From Ceratothoa steindachneri (taxonomy: Eukaryota > Arthropoda > Malacostraca > Isopoda > Cymothoidae): a DNA stretch of 64,000 nucleotides. The stretch is taken from the NCBI GenBank assembly GCA_963969495.1, contig OZ018322.1, forward strand, positions 158,378,848-158,442,847. The letters run 5' to 3'. Under the pieces are notes generated by a model. That model had not been told where the DNA came from and searched no databases. It saw only the letters and a list, made by a program, of their open reading frames with translations. Shown in pieces: positions 49,375-61,400 of the stretch. The position numbers and the translations under genes are program-made. The first letter of the stretch is position 1; each line of letters opens with the position of its first letter.

Positions 49375-49740
49375 TCCTAGATTTGGATGCTGCTAGTGCT
49401 ACTAAGGAGCGGAAGTTCATTCGAGAGTACATGAACTACGGATTTACAACAATGGCTACTGTGCTTCAAAGTTTATGGGAACGATTATATGCAGCCTTAT
49501 GCGTTGAAGTATCATTCGTTGACTACAATACACAGGCATCTGAGAGGGATCCATAATACTTTAGGCGTTATGAAAGGTGTTTGATAAAACAGAAACTGGA
49601 CGTGAGTAGTGCTTTGAGACGAAAGAATCCAAGTGTACTTGAAACATCATATGAGGTTTCCCTTGAACTACATAGTAAGGCAAAACAAGCCACACAGTCA
49701 AGTGATAAATTGGCATATGACAGTGGACTTCAATAAATTT
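49375..49740 (+). pseudogene. hAT-related transposase, BED finger region (ZBED5-like)
   Basis: Three frames together give KERKFIREYMNYGFTTM, then LCFKVYGNDYMQPYALKYHS with TTIH (a degenerate BED zinc finger with Cys and two His), and finally YFRRYERCLIKQKLDVSSAL, NPSVLETSYEVSLELHSKAK and QATQSSDKLA. This order, finger then a helix with A-x-x-A-S-Y-x-V-x-L-x-I-A-K, matches the N-terminal part of hAT-derived ZBED5/SCAND3-like proteins. At least two frameshifts and a stop. The catalytic domain was not found downstream. Confidence 0.6.
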
Positions 49741-50106
49741 TCATAACAAACGACACAGTGAAACGAAGAATTAATTAAATGCGATATAATATAAAGTGAT
49801 ACGGAGATCAAATTGTGTCCATCTGGTGTTATTGCAATAAAGCAAGGTGAGTCACGCATAAGAGTTCTTCTGCACAGCTACTCGTAGATCTCTCTAGCTC
49901 AAATAAACTTTGCAAAAAACGATTTGGCATTGCCCGCCCACCCGCACTGATCACCTATTCATAAAAATATATTTAAGGATTTAGAATAGGACTGAAATGT
50001 ACCTTTATATTCATTATATTATGATATTTTAGTGATATTTGAATAATATTGTTTTATAGGCTGAGTTCTATGAAGGATGCATGCTTTACTTTTCAATAAT
50101 TAATCA

Positions 50107-50325
50107 TTAAAATATTATCAATTTGAAAGCAATCGTTCTCGTCATCCAAGGTTTTAAAAGGTTATCTTTCAGTTTAGGGTTCATATAGTCTGAGGGGAAT
50201 ATAAGTGCTTCTCTCTCAACCAACATCCTTCTACTAGTTATATGCATGAGTAATTCAAAAGGAGTATAAACAAGTTTTTTAAATATAATTATACTGTTGC
50301 AAGATGTGGAAATGCGAAACTGCAA
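50107..50325 (-). pseudogene. Possible Ty3/gypsy integrase C-terminal fragment
   Basis: A 72-codon minus-strand frame contains VYTPFELLMHITSRRM, resembling the T-G-x-[ST]-P-F-E-L-x-[YF]-G-R block after the gypsy integrase core. Little else is diagnostic. It might be chance. Confidence 0.3.
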
Positions 50326-50329
50326 TGTT

Positions 50330-53080
50330 AAACGCTAAAAGTCGTTATCGAAAATACTATAATAACTCGGGTCACACCCACATTCTCCCAAAAGAAATTA
50401 ATCGTAACATGATTTATTTATTTATATCTCGTAAAATGAATTAGATTCACACCTTAAACATTTTCGTTTTTAGTAATTACCCTTGTGACAACCTTTGACT
50501 ATGAAGATAGATTTGTGCTCTCTGTGCTTCTTTAAGTTTTTTAGTTGTGGTAATGATATGCAGCTTTGGTTAATATTATAGAGCATGATTCATCAATTTA
50601 TCTATTTAAGATATTTAATCAAACATTTTTACTATATCATATTATTAATAAATAGGTATTATAATAGTGTGCATTTGGCTCAGATGCTTGAATATTTTGT
50701 TACTATGATTAAATTATCACCTTAGAATGAACAAATGTTGTGGAATTTATAAAATGGTATATTTTCTAAACTCAGAATTTAAACAATAATTCTTGTTTCA
50801 GCTTAAATTGATAAATACATAGTGAGTATTCAATAATTTGCTAAATCAGTAATATGACTAAAACTAAGGAAATTAAAGAAACACAGATAGCACAAATCTA
50901 ACTTTTCCATAGCCAATGGTTATCATAAGTATAAATTGATAAAAAATTAAAAGTTCAAGACATCATGTTCAAACCAATATATACGATTTCAAGTGACAAA
51001 GAACTTTGTACCAACGAAGGAAAGGGGCAGAAAAAACCTTTTAGGACCTTGAGAAAAAATCTTTTATTTTGGCTGGATTAAAGAGTCGGCAAAAAAAAAT
51101 TCTGAAAATGCTAGGAAGTTTAATGAAGCTTAAAAATCCAAAATATTTACTAAACTAGTTAAAAAGAGACATATATATCAAAGGCTAAAAGGATGCGAAA
51201 CGTCTTGAGTGGGCCAAAGATAAAAAGAATATTACGAATAACACTGCTCTTAAGTTATCTGTTGAGGTCAAAGTAATTTTCAGATATTTAAGAAAGAGTA
51301 TTTTAGTGTTGTTTTGCATATAATTACTGTAAATACATTTAAATATATCTTGTAACAATTTAAAAGATTTTCAGCACTTCTAAAGTGATTAATGCAGGAT
51401 GAATAGTTGTCGACCCACATTATTCTGCTCAATTGATAGCAACTGTGAACATGAAATTGGTTCTGTCATCGTATTAGGGGCATTTGCTCAGCAGTTTTAG
51501 GGGAGATATTCTTATGACAGGAGAGAATGAACTTCACAACTTATACTACCATGTTTTCCAAAGTTTTAGAGTTTTAGAAACATCTAAACAGAAATTGCAT
51601 GCCATAACATCAAGAAATGAAAATATATGTCAGCGGAACAATTCCTCATGCTATGCATCTAATCAGAATAATAAATAGTTTGGAAAAATAGGCATCGAGG
51701 CAATGTAGTGACCACGAAAGAGCACAGAATAAAATCTGATAAAAAGCATTTTAAGAGGTGGTTGGAAAAGCAAGATGAATTACCAGAAGTACAATAAATC
51801 AGAACTATATGAAGAATTACAAGCTAAGTGGGGAAAGATAGTTTTTGGTAATTGTAAAAATTTGGGGAAATTCAATCTATGAAGAAATATGCCTGTAATT
51901 AAAGCAAAGTGGAATCCAATTAATTATTAATATAATTGAAATAAACAAATATAGCGTATTTCTCTAGTGTGGCAATGATCCCCTGATTGAGATCCACTAA
52001 GTTTGAAGAAGGCAGAGACATAACCAATCACCTCACATTGCACCAAAGAACAATTTTGCATAATGTCAGTTCAGATGAACGTGTAGGTCATTTCAACCTC
52101 AGATTGTCTTTATTATCAGCACGCCCAAACATCCCCTTGGAAGATTTTATTTTAGATAAGCCCCCTTCAGTGATAGTCCAGTGAGGTGTGGCCCCTTCCT
52201 TTTAAAGTATGAAGTCTCATGTTCCTTTACAATTTCATTTTGATATTTCACATGCTTATCCGATATTTGCCTAATGAACGATTAATTGTATGAGATTAAT
52301 ATTGGTAACGTTAAGCCATAGAACATACATCAACCTTCCATTGGGATAGTCATACAAAAAGAAAATTTCTGATTAAGATAACTCATTCCGATGTGGCGCA
52401 ATCTATGGAGATAATTTGCTTATAAAAGTTTTCTTAATAAATTAAGTAATTATTTAACTTGTTGGACTTAGAAATTTATTTTAGTATGAATGGATAAATA
52501 TTTGATTCTTACTTAAAGACTAAATTCCCAAATTAGTTACTATTCAACTGCTATATGTGCGACCTAGTGAAAAAAGGGTTTTTAATAATTTTTAAACAGC
52601 ATCCTTTTACAATCCTTGTCAAAAGTTTTCACCAATGGTTCCCAATCTAATACGTTCAACTTTTGCTAATTCGACACATTAGAAACAAAGCTTGTTTAAA
52701 AAAACTACCCTACCCCCATAAACCTCTATATCATAGTTAAATTGGCATCATAGCCGGTAATATGTATTTCTTGAATCAGTACAATAAAACATTTTAAGGA
52801 GGTTTGTGACGTCAAAGCAGAAGCAACTAATATCTTTGTGTAATGGAAAATACTATTTTTAGGCGCTAATAACTCGAAATCACATGTGTTGCGCACTCTC
52901 AAAATAGCAAGCGACTATTTAAATAGGCATGTAGAATAGATTGAAGGCAATTTTAAAAGACACGTTGGAGTTGTTAATATGTGGAATTAATATTGGTGTA
53001 ATATGATAATATATTAGTATTATGTCAGAAAGTTTGGTAACTGTCACAGCAAAAAAATTGAAAATATATAATAACTAACC
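50330..53080. other. No assigned gene
   Basis: Strongly AT-rich with short open frames (51484-51678, 51987-52184 plus) lacking motifs. Confidence 0.4.
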
Positions 53081-53087
53081 TTGCTTT

Positions 53088-54199
53088 GCTAATACTTCAG
53101 TTTAGGGGTGCACGATAGGAGGTTAAATTTCTGGGCTACAATTAATGAGTATTGGTGAAACTTCAGAAAACCTACGCAGCGTTTTTTGTTGTAAAAACAG
53201 TACTAATGGTGTTTGTAGGCATTCTAGTCATCATTTACAACCTAGATTAGGCACGGAAAGCACTATTTTTAAGATACTAAGCACTCTATTTCCAGCAATA
53301 CTATCTTAAAAATGGCTACTTTCCGCACGAAAACAAAGCCGTAATTGATGATTAAAATGCTTAAAAACACAATTAGTAGTGTTTTTACGTACTTAGTATT
53401 TTTTTCTAGATTATTCATATATGCGTTTGGTTAGTGGAAGCCATTATCAAGATACGCACTGGGTTGTTATTATGGGCGGGGGTGAGCCCCCACATACCAA
53501 CCCGCTCGCTTTTCTCGCGTCTCAAGAACAAGTATATACGACGAAACATTATTTAAAACACTTAGTAGAATTAATTTGAAAGCCTAGCATTAGGTTCGAA
53601 TCCAAAGACAAAACAAACTTACTATTTAGTGATGTGGATATTATAATCAAATTGTACCTGTCACAACGCTTGGATTTTAAAATGAGGCTATAAATCCAAC
53701 AAAAGTCTTTTAAATTTCCCGACAAATTAGGAGAAATATTATTAAAGATTAGAAGCTAAATACGCAAAAAAAACACATAGCTGCAATAACAACGTTAAAC
53801 AAAGGAGTTTGGGCGGAAAAAGCGAAAGCGGCTCTTTCATAAAAACTTGTAACCAGGGTTGCCAATGTGTAAATTAAGTGCGAATTAAAAGTTGACAGTG
53901 TGTGAAAATAAGGGTTTATTGCCACATTTAGAGAAGGCAATGCTGACACTTATGTATTCAATTGGAATAAGTAAACGGAAAATTAAACAAATGCTAAATA
54001 ATATAACTGAGTAGACGTACATGCATTTATTAAATAATGAAGAATTAAGGCCAGAAACAAAATAAAACCAAATAAAACGCCATGATTGGCCAATTCCAAA
54101 TTAGCCTATTGTTTGACGTAATAAAGAATAAATTATATCACAAAATTGTAGCCCAGAAATAGCGCCCCCTGCCATGCAACTCTAAACTGAATTATTACC
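53088..54199. mobile_element. Long-TIR DNA transposon family, copy 1 (1.1 kb, non-coding)
   Basis: The left end CTAATACTTCAGTTTAGGGG, then CTGGGCTACAATT, pairs with the right end, whose reverse complement reads GTAATAATTCAGTTTAGAG..GGGGGCGCTATTTCTGGGCTACAATT. Both match the ends of copy 2 (54262-55057). The left repeat is shortened by a gap and runs to about 53190. There the foldback element begins. The right repeat also keeps TACGTCA, CCAATCA and GGCGTTTTATT blocks. No transposase frame. Superfamily not assigned; a target duplication is unclear. Confidence 0.75.
53191..53388. mobile_element. Palindromic foldback element nested in copy 1
   Basis: Arms 53191-53276 and 53302-53388 are reverse complements with few mismatches (outer GTAAAAAC..ACTAAT, inner CGGAAAG..TTTTTAAGATA) around a 25-base loop. 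Nearly the whole 198 bp is stem, typical of a foldback MITE. Confidence 0.85.
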
Positions 54200-54261
54200 C
54201 TTACTTTTGCCTTTATCCTTTGTTGCTTTCTTCGTTGCTAAGGTGTTATAGTAATTTAATT

Positions 54262-54391
54262 GGTAATACTTCAGATATGGGGCGCACGGTAGGTGGCGCT
54301 GTTAGTAGGCTACAATTTTGGGCTACAATAAATCTTTTATGACGTCAGACGGTAGCTTCAGATGTAACCAATCACGGCGTTATATTTTTTT
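54262..54391 (+). repeat. Left TIR of copy 2, with TGACGTCA
   Basis: Contains the full palindrome TGACGTCA near 54339, identical to a CREB/ATF site, mirrored in the right repeat. Confidence 0.88.
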
Positions 54392-54927
54392 GTTGTTTTG
54401 GAGATTTGTAACTTTTAGTCTGTATTATTTGCTAAATATCTGCGCCCCTGCTCGTTTATAGTTTTTTCTAAGTTAGGTAAGGTTTCTTGATGTCTTTTAT
54501 TGTTTTTTGTTTTGTTTTCGTATTTTTTGTTTGCTACGAACGATAATAGCTTTTTACTGGCGACGTCATGGCTTTTAAATAGGACCCAGTTTGCAAATGT
54601 TTTCCTTTCGTTATTGCGTTTTCGTGCTCTCCATGTGCTTCTTTGTTATTCGAATTCAGCTTTAGTTTCTATAATCGCGAAAAACTTTTAGATTATCTAG
54701 AGGCGCATTCCCTAATTAAGAAACCTATAAAAGTAAAAATTGTTTGTTATTAGGTTAGGTTTTTCTGCCAGTAGAAAGCTGTTGTGGGAAAAAAAAACAA
54801 TATATTCAAGGGGATTACTCATCGGGGAGATATCACTGCGCCCCCCCCCTCCTGCGATGATCCAGAGTTTCAATCAATTGGAGAGCGCGTCTTGGGGGCG
54901 CAGCCCCCTCAGTATATACTCGTATAC

Positions 54928-55057
54928 AAAAAAATATAACGCCGTAATTGTTTACATCTGACGCTACCGTCTGACGTCATAAGACATCTATTGTAGCACA
55001 AAATTGTAGCCTATAAACAGCGCCACCTCTTGTGCGCCCCCAAACTGAAGTGTTACC
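54928..55057 (-). repeat. Right TIR of copy 2, with TGACGTCA
   Basis: Reverse complement of the left repeat, with the palindrome near 54972. Confidence 0.88.
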
Positions 55058-55412
55058 ATTTAGTTACCTATTTTAGGATAAATAATAAATATCAATATCT
55101 TATTTTACTCCATTTCAAATTTCAAATGTTTTAGTTAGCCATCATGAATAATTTAAAACTTCTTTTGCAAAATCTTTATGCATATTTTTACCGTTCAGCA
55201 GAAAGAATAATTAAATCCTTTTATTTATATATGTTTTTATTATTATCTTTAATAAATGTATGTCAGAGTGAGAAAGAGAGAGAGCGAGACACGTAGGACT
55301 CAAAGAACCTGCGCTGAGCTTCATTTGAGATCACTTTTGTCTGATAACACTGTCTATAGCGAGCTTAATGATAACAACGAGAGGTTCAGCAAGATGACAT
55401 AAATCTTAAATT

Positions 55413-55513
55413 CACTTCCGGCGCCCCTCTATATAGATAAAGCAAAATCCCCTTTCCGGTGCCTCTGTAACTTTCACTTCCAGGGCTCCTTATAAATAGT
55501 AAAGCATTGGCCT
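55413..55513 (+). promoter_or_regulatory. Duplicated ~62 bp block, each with a TATA-like box
   Basis: CACTTCCGGCGCCCCTC then TATATAG (55413 on) is repeated as CACTTCCAGGGCTCCT then TATAAATAG (55475 on). A shorter third copy of the CCGG..GCCTCT part lies between at 55452. The layout resembles a core promoter duplicated in tandem, but no downstream gene was identified. Confidence 0.4.
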
Positions 55514-55519
55514 GGGTAA

Positions 55520-56690
55520 ATTACTATTCGGCTAAGAGGAGGCGTCGTAGAGGGTAAGGCCTTTAAGCTCTGATCGTTGGCCGAACGTAGATGGAATTAA
55601 GTTGTCATAATTGTTAAATTTTAACTAAAAACATTCATTGCCCACCGAAAAATTCTGTACTTAAACAAGACCCTGCCATGATTTTTTCTAATACGAATCA
55701 GTTCCCTAATTGCTTGCATTATACGTACGAGTGTCTATTTTTTCTCTCTTTAAAGCTTCTTTCGCTCGGCTTTCCATACGCCAAGAGCTTGTAGAGAAGA
55801 GAAGAGAAGAAAAGGAAACAAAGGAGAAATGATCTCTCGAGCTTAGACTCCGCTTCGGTAAATACTCCCTCGATCCCTACTTTCGAGGCTAACTGTGGTT
55901 CCTGGAATACAGGTTGTATTTTCCGTCATAACTTCGAAAAGGCCGAGTACTAAACGGCCTTAAGTGTAAACTCAACCCTTGCTGTTGCAAAGTACTCGAG
56001 CTCAGTTTTCAGTCCCACGTGTTCCTCTCGAGCAGCCGAATTTTGGGTGGCAGATCCACCCAGAATTGTTGTCGGTCGTGTGTGGCCGATTTATATTACC
56101 TTTATTTATATTACATGTGCATTATTTTAGTTTTAATTTATCTTTCATTTCCAATATTTTATTTGTGTTTGTACGTTAGTAAATTTTGAGTGGTCTCACC
56201 CAGGTAAAAAAATACAGAACCTTCTAGATAGTTGAATTAATTCTGCCAATTATAATTAGTCACTCTTACACATTTACTGGAACCCAAAGTTCAATTTTAT
56301 TATTCGAAGCAAAGCTCAACTGCAGAATTGCCATATGTGCTATCAGCCAACCGTTTCGAGAGAGATAAAGCAACCGCAGGTCAGAAGACCTAACCTAACC
56401 TCTGACATTTATATAATACTTGTGAAAGAAGACAAAATTGTTGTGCATTTTCAAGCTCGTAGTTCGTCTCTCTTTCCCAGGCTACACCAAAATCCTCTCT
56501 ACATCTATATATCCACCTTCTGTGCATTTTCTCTGAAAAGGTAGATAATATTTGCTCTGTGAGCCCGTCTTCATCTTCTTATTGTTGCATGATAGTCTCA
56601 CTTCCGTCTCCTGAGTCTCCATTCTAGAGATTGACTCAATACTCTCTTCTAGTAAAAGAATTGCTATCTGCTTGACACTTGCCCACATTG
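55520..56690. other. Mixed sequence, no gene; one strong hairpin
   Basis: Less AT-rich than average, with a purine run near 55794-55830. A hairpin lies at 56039-56067 (AATTTTGGGTGG, loop CAGAT, CCACCCAGAATT, 11 of 12 pairs). It may be part of an LTR element fed by the promoter-like block, which I cannot confirm. Confidence 0.35.
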
Positions 56691-56800
56691 TTTTCTAATT
56701 TCAGTTTGTACCAGTCCTTCTACTACAGCTACTGGGTATCTATACTTTCGCTCCTATTCAAGGCTCTCTAAAAGCTCGTAGGAGCCCGATCACTGAAAAC

Positions 56801-57900
56801 ATGTCCTCCTCCAGCTGCATCGACACACCTTTCCAGTCCAGCTCTAAGGAAATTAACAGCTTTGAATTGAAATACCTACATATAAATTACAGTTTCTGCC
56901 GCGTGTATGACGCTAAGAGGCCTTCAATTCTGACGCTTCTTGATTTCTTTACAACCCTTGACCCCGTTGACACATGGCCTTCTTCTTCGCGGCTCTTTTG
57001 ACTTTCTTAGTTTTTCTGGGAGTGCTGTAAACTGATTAGGCTCTTACGAGTATCTTTCTTTGCATACTCATTCTTTTCACATCGGGGATTGAGGTCTCTC
57101 GGCAGGCTGCTTAATCTTACGTTGATCATCAGGTTTATGTACTTAGCCAGCTCCTCTTTTCCACCTAACTTTTCCCTCTTGGCTTTATTCTCTGTTGCCT
57201 AGGTCTTTCTTTCCATTTATGTAAATGCTGATGACACTTAAATATATTTATCCTCCTCTGCCAACTCTTTCTCTATGCCCGTCACTAATATTTTATCTGC
57301 ATATGACACGATTACTGAATGGCTTACAGATAACTACTTTTAACTCAACCATATGCTTGTTAGTAGATTTAGCTCGCTGATCCAATGTTGCCACGTTTTC
57401 TAATCCCGGTGGCTTCGTTATCGCGTAAAATGACAACTTTAGAAACCTCCAACTTTTCTTTGACAGTCACTTCGATTTAAAATTGCAAGTTGCTAAAATA
57501 AGCAAATGTCTCTGCTTTTTCCATCAAGTCAGTTGTATTAGGTCCCACTTTTAGACCAAGACAGTTTAGAAAATAGTTATCCATGCATTTGTTTCATCTC
57601 GATTTGATTACTGTAACTTTTTTTTCCCTGGAGCTCCCAACAGGGCAATTCGTCCCCTTTAAGTTGTCCAGAACATTGCTACTCGACTTCGCCTATATCA
57701 AATACGGTTCTCTTGTGCCACACCCAGGCTAGGTAAGCTACAATATCTGCTCATTAAATTTTGACTTACTTTATTCGACTGCATTCTCACATATACAATC
57801 CTATACCCGCAACTCAAACTTACCTGTCCTCCACACTGACGCTGTCTATGAATTAAAGATTTATTTCTCTTGATGTGCCCTTTTGTTTTCGGTTCTTTTT
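56801..57900 (+). pseudogene. Rex1/L2/CR1-type LINE reverse transcriptase, decayed
   Basis: Plus-strand blocks in correct order: ILTLLDFFTTLDPVD near 56927 (usual L-L-D-L-S-x-A-F-D-x-V-D), a run-in near 57160, NADDTxIYLSSS near 57230 (RT YADD motif with Ala-Asp-Asp kept), DTITEWLTDNYFxLN (usual W..x-N-x-L-x-L-N), QNIATRLRLYQIR near 57680 and ILTYFIRLHSH near 57770. These fit the RT palm through the C-terminal region of Rex1/L2-like LINEs. Stops and shifts throughout; endonuclease not found. Confidence 0.72.
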
Positions 57901-59170
57901 ACTCGTCTTTGCTGCATGGTGATTTTAACTCATCTGCAATAGCCTCTTACTTGTAAAAGAGTATGCCTACTTGCAGTGGCATAATATAATTTTAGAGGGT
58001 AACAAGCACAATTATTGTTGGAGGGACTAATTTACTCTAAACCACCTTTTCTTTCAGACCATTTTCTTGTCGATGGATGGACGCCGTGCGAAGGCTTCAA
58101 GGTCTTGCTGGGCACCATATAAAACCTATATTATTATATTATTACGACATGAATCTTTAAATCTATTTTGCATTATATAGAGTCCGTTCTGAACCGAATG
58201 TCAAGAGTATCAAATGATTATATACGAAGATTGAAAGTAACCAAAGGTATCTTAAAACATCTTCATTTAAGCCAAAAATAAGGAAAACATTTGATGGAAA
58301 TATATGAAATTTAAAGGCTATATGAGAGTATAATAAAAGAATATGTATTGGGTGGATTAATTTACACTAAATCAGATAATACCAAAATTTTTGAGATTAG
58401 ATGACACATAATTTTGAATAGGACCTAATCGAAAGCTACTGGACAAAGGAACCATTCTTATGAACAACATTTAACAACCACTTGTCTACTCAAGAAGGCA
58501 GAGATTTAATGCTTTATGCAGAACTATTCTTTCCAGGATCATTGATGACTTCCAAAGGTCATTTTTGTTTTTAAATTGCCTGTCATATTCTTAAACTTCT
58601 CTCATGATGAAGCTACACTGGTTTTGTGTTGAATTTACAACGCAACTGTTAGGTGGACAGTATCTGATTGAGTCTTTTAATATTCGAACCAATTATTATA
58701 TAAATTGTTTGCAATACTAGAATCATTCCCTTTTAGGAATAAAAGTAACTTACTCATTGTCACTAATTGTCTCCTAAATCATTTACCTCTAATGTTTGTC
58801 ATCAATTGACTCAAGCGATTCCAGGCTAAATTATCAATCCTCTTTCTTGCTGTCGCTTAGTGAGCTGTTTAACCTGAATTTGATTGACAATATGGCCTCT
58901 TACCTAAATATTCGGCCAATCAAGAATAAATATTGAGCCGTTTGTAAACATAACTTTGCGAAATTCAGATTTCATTTGAGTCTGTACTCACAATAGACAC
59001 GTCTCTTTGTTTTCTGGTTACTAGCGGCTTTTAGGCATGTCTAAATGGTGCGCGTAATCGAGTTTCAGATGAACTATAAACTATGTAATAGTTGAGGTAT
59101 TAGGGTTGTATCTACTAATTTATGCTCATTACATAATTCCTGAAATTACATTGATGTTGGAAAACAGATG
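57901..59170. other. No assigned gene
   Basis: AT-rich spacer without recognisable features. Confidence 0.4.
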
Positions 59171-59178
59171 TTGCATAT

Positions 59179-59185
59179 ATATATA

Positions 59186-59241
<56 letters not shown>
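59179..59241. repeat. (TA)n microsatellite
   Basis: TA array with one TTTA interruption near 59189. Confidence 0.95.
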
Positions 59242-59244
<3 letters not shown>

Positions 59245-59245
<1 letters not shown>

Positions 59246-61055
59246 CAACCATTGTATGGCTAAATGAAGAAGCTCTTGACTAAAAGTTTTTCACATATAT
59301 GAACCAGAAAAGTGTGCTCCTAGAAGATAACAAATTATGCCCACATGAATCAAGTTTGACTCAAGACAAAAATAATGCTTACCATTTATTCAATTTATTA
59401 CATTACCTAAATATCAAGGATTACTCTTCTAAAAGATGTGGAAAAGGATATCCAATTATATATTTCATCAAGACTAAATTAATTCTTCAACAAAAAAGTA
59501 CCTACTGCTTATTTACACGAGGTGAGTACAATGTGAATAATTCTCAAAACTACGTTGCTGAATAAATGTTGGTTGTGTATATTAAAAATTAGTTATTTAA
59601 ATTTCTTACTAATCTAATATATTGATTATTACGGGTTAAAAAATATGTTAACAGCACTTAAAATAATATTATGAGGCTTTAAGTAAGTAATTCTTATAAA
59701 ATACTCATTTTGTTTAAGATTTTTCCCCAATTAAATAATCCATTAAACAGTAATTTGGGAGGGGGCGGGGGAAATTTCAAATAATCATTGCTTTCAAATT
59801 ACCAACCTTTGATATTTTAGTATTAAATACCTAATGAATACATATCTAAACTAACACAATGATTCTACTAAACAATTTTTATCCTAAATATATACTTTCC
59901 CTTCTTACATTAAAAGTCAATTCCAAATCGGGAAATACGTTTCTATTTTATTTTATCACCTTAGTTGACTTTATCAAGTCGAAGGTTCATTTCTATCTTT
60001 TCGGAGTAAAATGGATGGGAATTTTATTGCCTTTTAGATTGATTTGAATCTTCGTTATTTATTTATGAGTTTCGATTGAAGATAATGAAGCATCTGTATG
60101 AGGAAATGATACCAGGATATTATGAATATTCATTGGGAAATTTTAACTTTAAGGGGAAATATATTTTTTTATTTAATGTCTAAAAAATTTGAATATATTA
60201 CGGCGGAGATTTAAATGAATGCAAGAATTTGCTAATAAATTTTCTGTGTCAGAGATGTAAAGTACAGTAAATGGTAATATGTGATAATATGCAGTAAAGG
60301 ATGAAAATAATACATTTATAAGAATGAGAGTTAAATTATATCGAAAATTTACTAACTTATAATGATTTAAAAGGTCTGTTTTTTACTTGATGTTAAAAGT
60401 ATTCTAGCTAACCTAGTCCAAGTAGAAAATTGCTGTAACATTTTAATTTTAAAAAATCCACGATTTATAATTATTTGTTTGTACTACACTCATTTAATTT
60501 CAGATTAGTTGCAATAAAGTTAGAAATGAGGTTTTATTGTTAATTAAGACGTTTATTGTATATATTGAAGACAGGAGGCAATTCTGTTTCCAGATTGGCT
60601 TTAATCGAAAATGGTGTTTTAAACTAATGATTAAGATTTAATGAATGTTCTAATTTCCTATTCGCAAAACATAGTAAATTTAGCTGCTTCTTTTCCCCCT
60701 GAAAGGTATCTTATAGCTGCATTATCTCCATTAATTTTGCAATAGCACCGATACATTTGTTATTTTTAAAGTTATGAATAATATGTCGACTTATGAATTA
60801 CATAAATAAAAATGACTTAATTTTTAATGGGAATGTAAAATAAACCCTTTTCTGAACACAACTTCCCAAATTTTACTCCTGTTTCTGTTTTCATATACGC
60901 CAAGTAGTTGTCTCAAACAGGATATTTTTTCTTTGAGACATCTGCAATATTACAAGTTACATTAGTTTCATTTTGCAGTAATACTACCTTTAACTCTGTA
61001 CAAAAACCTAGGATAGTGAGTAAAATATGATGAAACTACTTTCCTCCGTTTTCTG
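59245..61055. other. No assigned gene
   Basis: The open frame at 59299-59565 (plus, 88 codons) has no recognisable motif. The rest is AT-rich with a G-rich patch near 59760. Confidence 0.4.
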
Positions 61056-61057
61056 AG

Positions 61058-61400
61058 TGCCGGAACAATCATATCATTCGAAAGCTAATGTAAAACAACA
61101 TAAGGGATTCAAATTTTGTTAGAATCGACCGAATAGTTATGATGTTATTGCCAAATAATTCCCTAGCTAACCTGCGAGGAGTTTGGCAATTATATCATTC
61201 GAATAGGAATTTAAAACAACATAAGGGTTTCATATTTAGTTCGAATCGGCTTACTTTTTAGGATATTAATGCAAAAACAAATTAATTCTTGAGCTAACCT
61301 AGGGGAACCCGGGAAATTGTATCATTCGAAAGAAAATGCAAAACAACATAAGGGTTTCAAATTTCTTTAGAATCGGCCGAAAGTTCCTATGATATTACTT
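61058..61400. repeat. Three tandem units of ~121-127 bp
   Basis: Each unit carries TATCATTCGAA (at 61072, 61193 and 61320), AAAACAACATAAGGG.TTCA, a GAATCG.C block, GATATTA or GATGTTA, and GAGCTAACCT or TAGCTAACCT. Non-coding. The third unit ends at a C run near 61393. Confidence 0.9.

Larger units (their letters stand above)
54262..55057. mobile_element. Long-TIR DNA transposon family, copy 2 (0.8 kb, non-coding)
   Basis: Inverted repeats of about 130 bases: left 54262-54391 and right 54928-55057 share GGTAA.ACTTCAG, GGGGCGCAC, AGGTGGCGCTGTT, TAGGCTACAATTTTG, TTATGACGTCAGACGGTAGC, TCAGATGTAA and ACGGCGTTATATTTTTTTGT. The two arms are far more alike than in copy 1, so this copy is younger. 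The interior (about 535 bases) is T-rich and non-coding. Only 62 bases separate the two copies. Confidence 0.88.

Noticed and set aside
53596..53614. GGTTCGAATCC, a perfect tRNA B box
   Set aside because: No A box at the right distance and no foldable tRNA around it; it lies within a DNA transposon copy.
56380..56398. CCTAACCTAACC, similar to the arthropod telomere repeat (also near 22671)
   Set aside because: Only two to three units, as expected by chance in 64 kb; no array.
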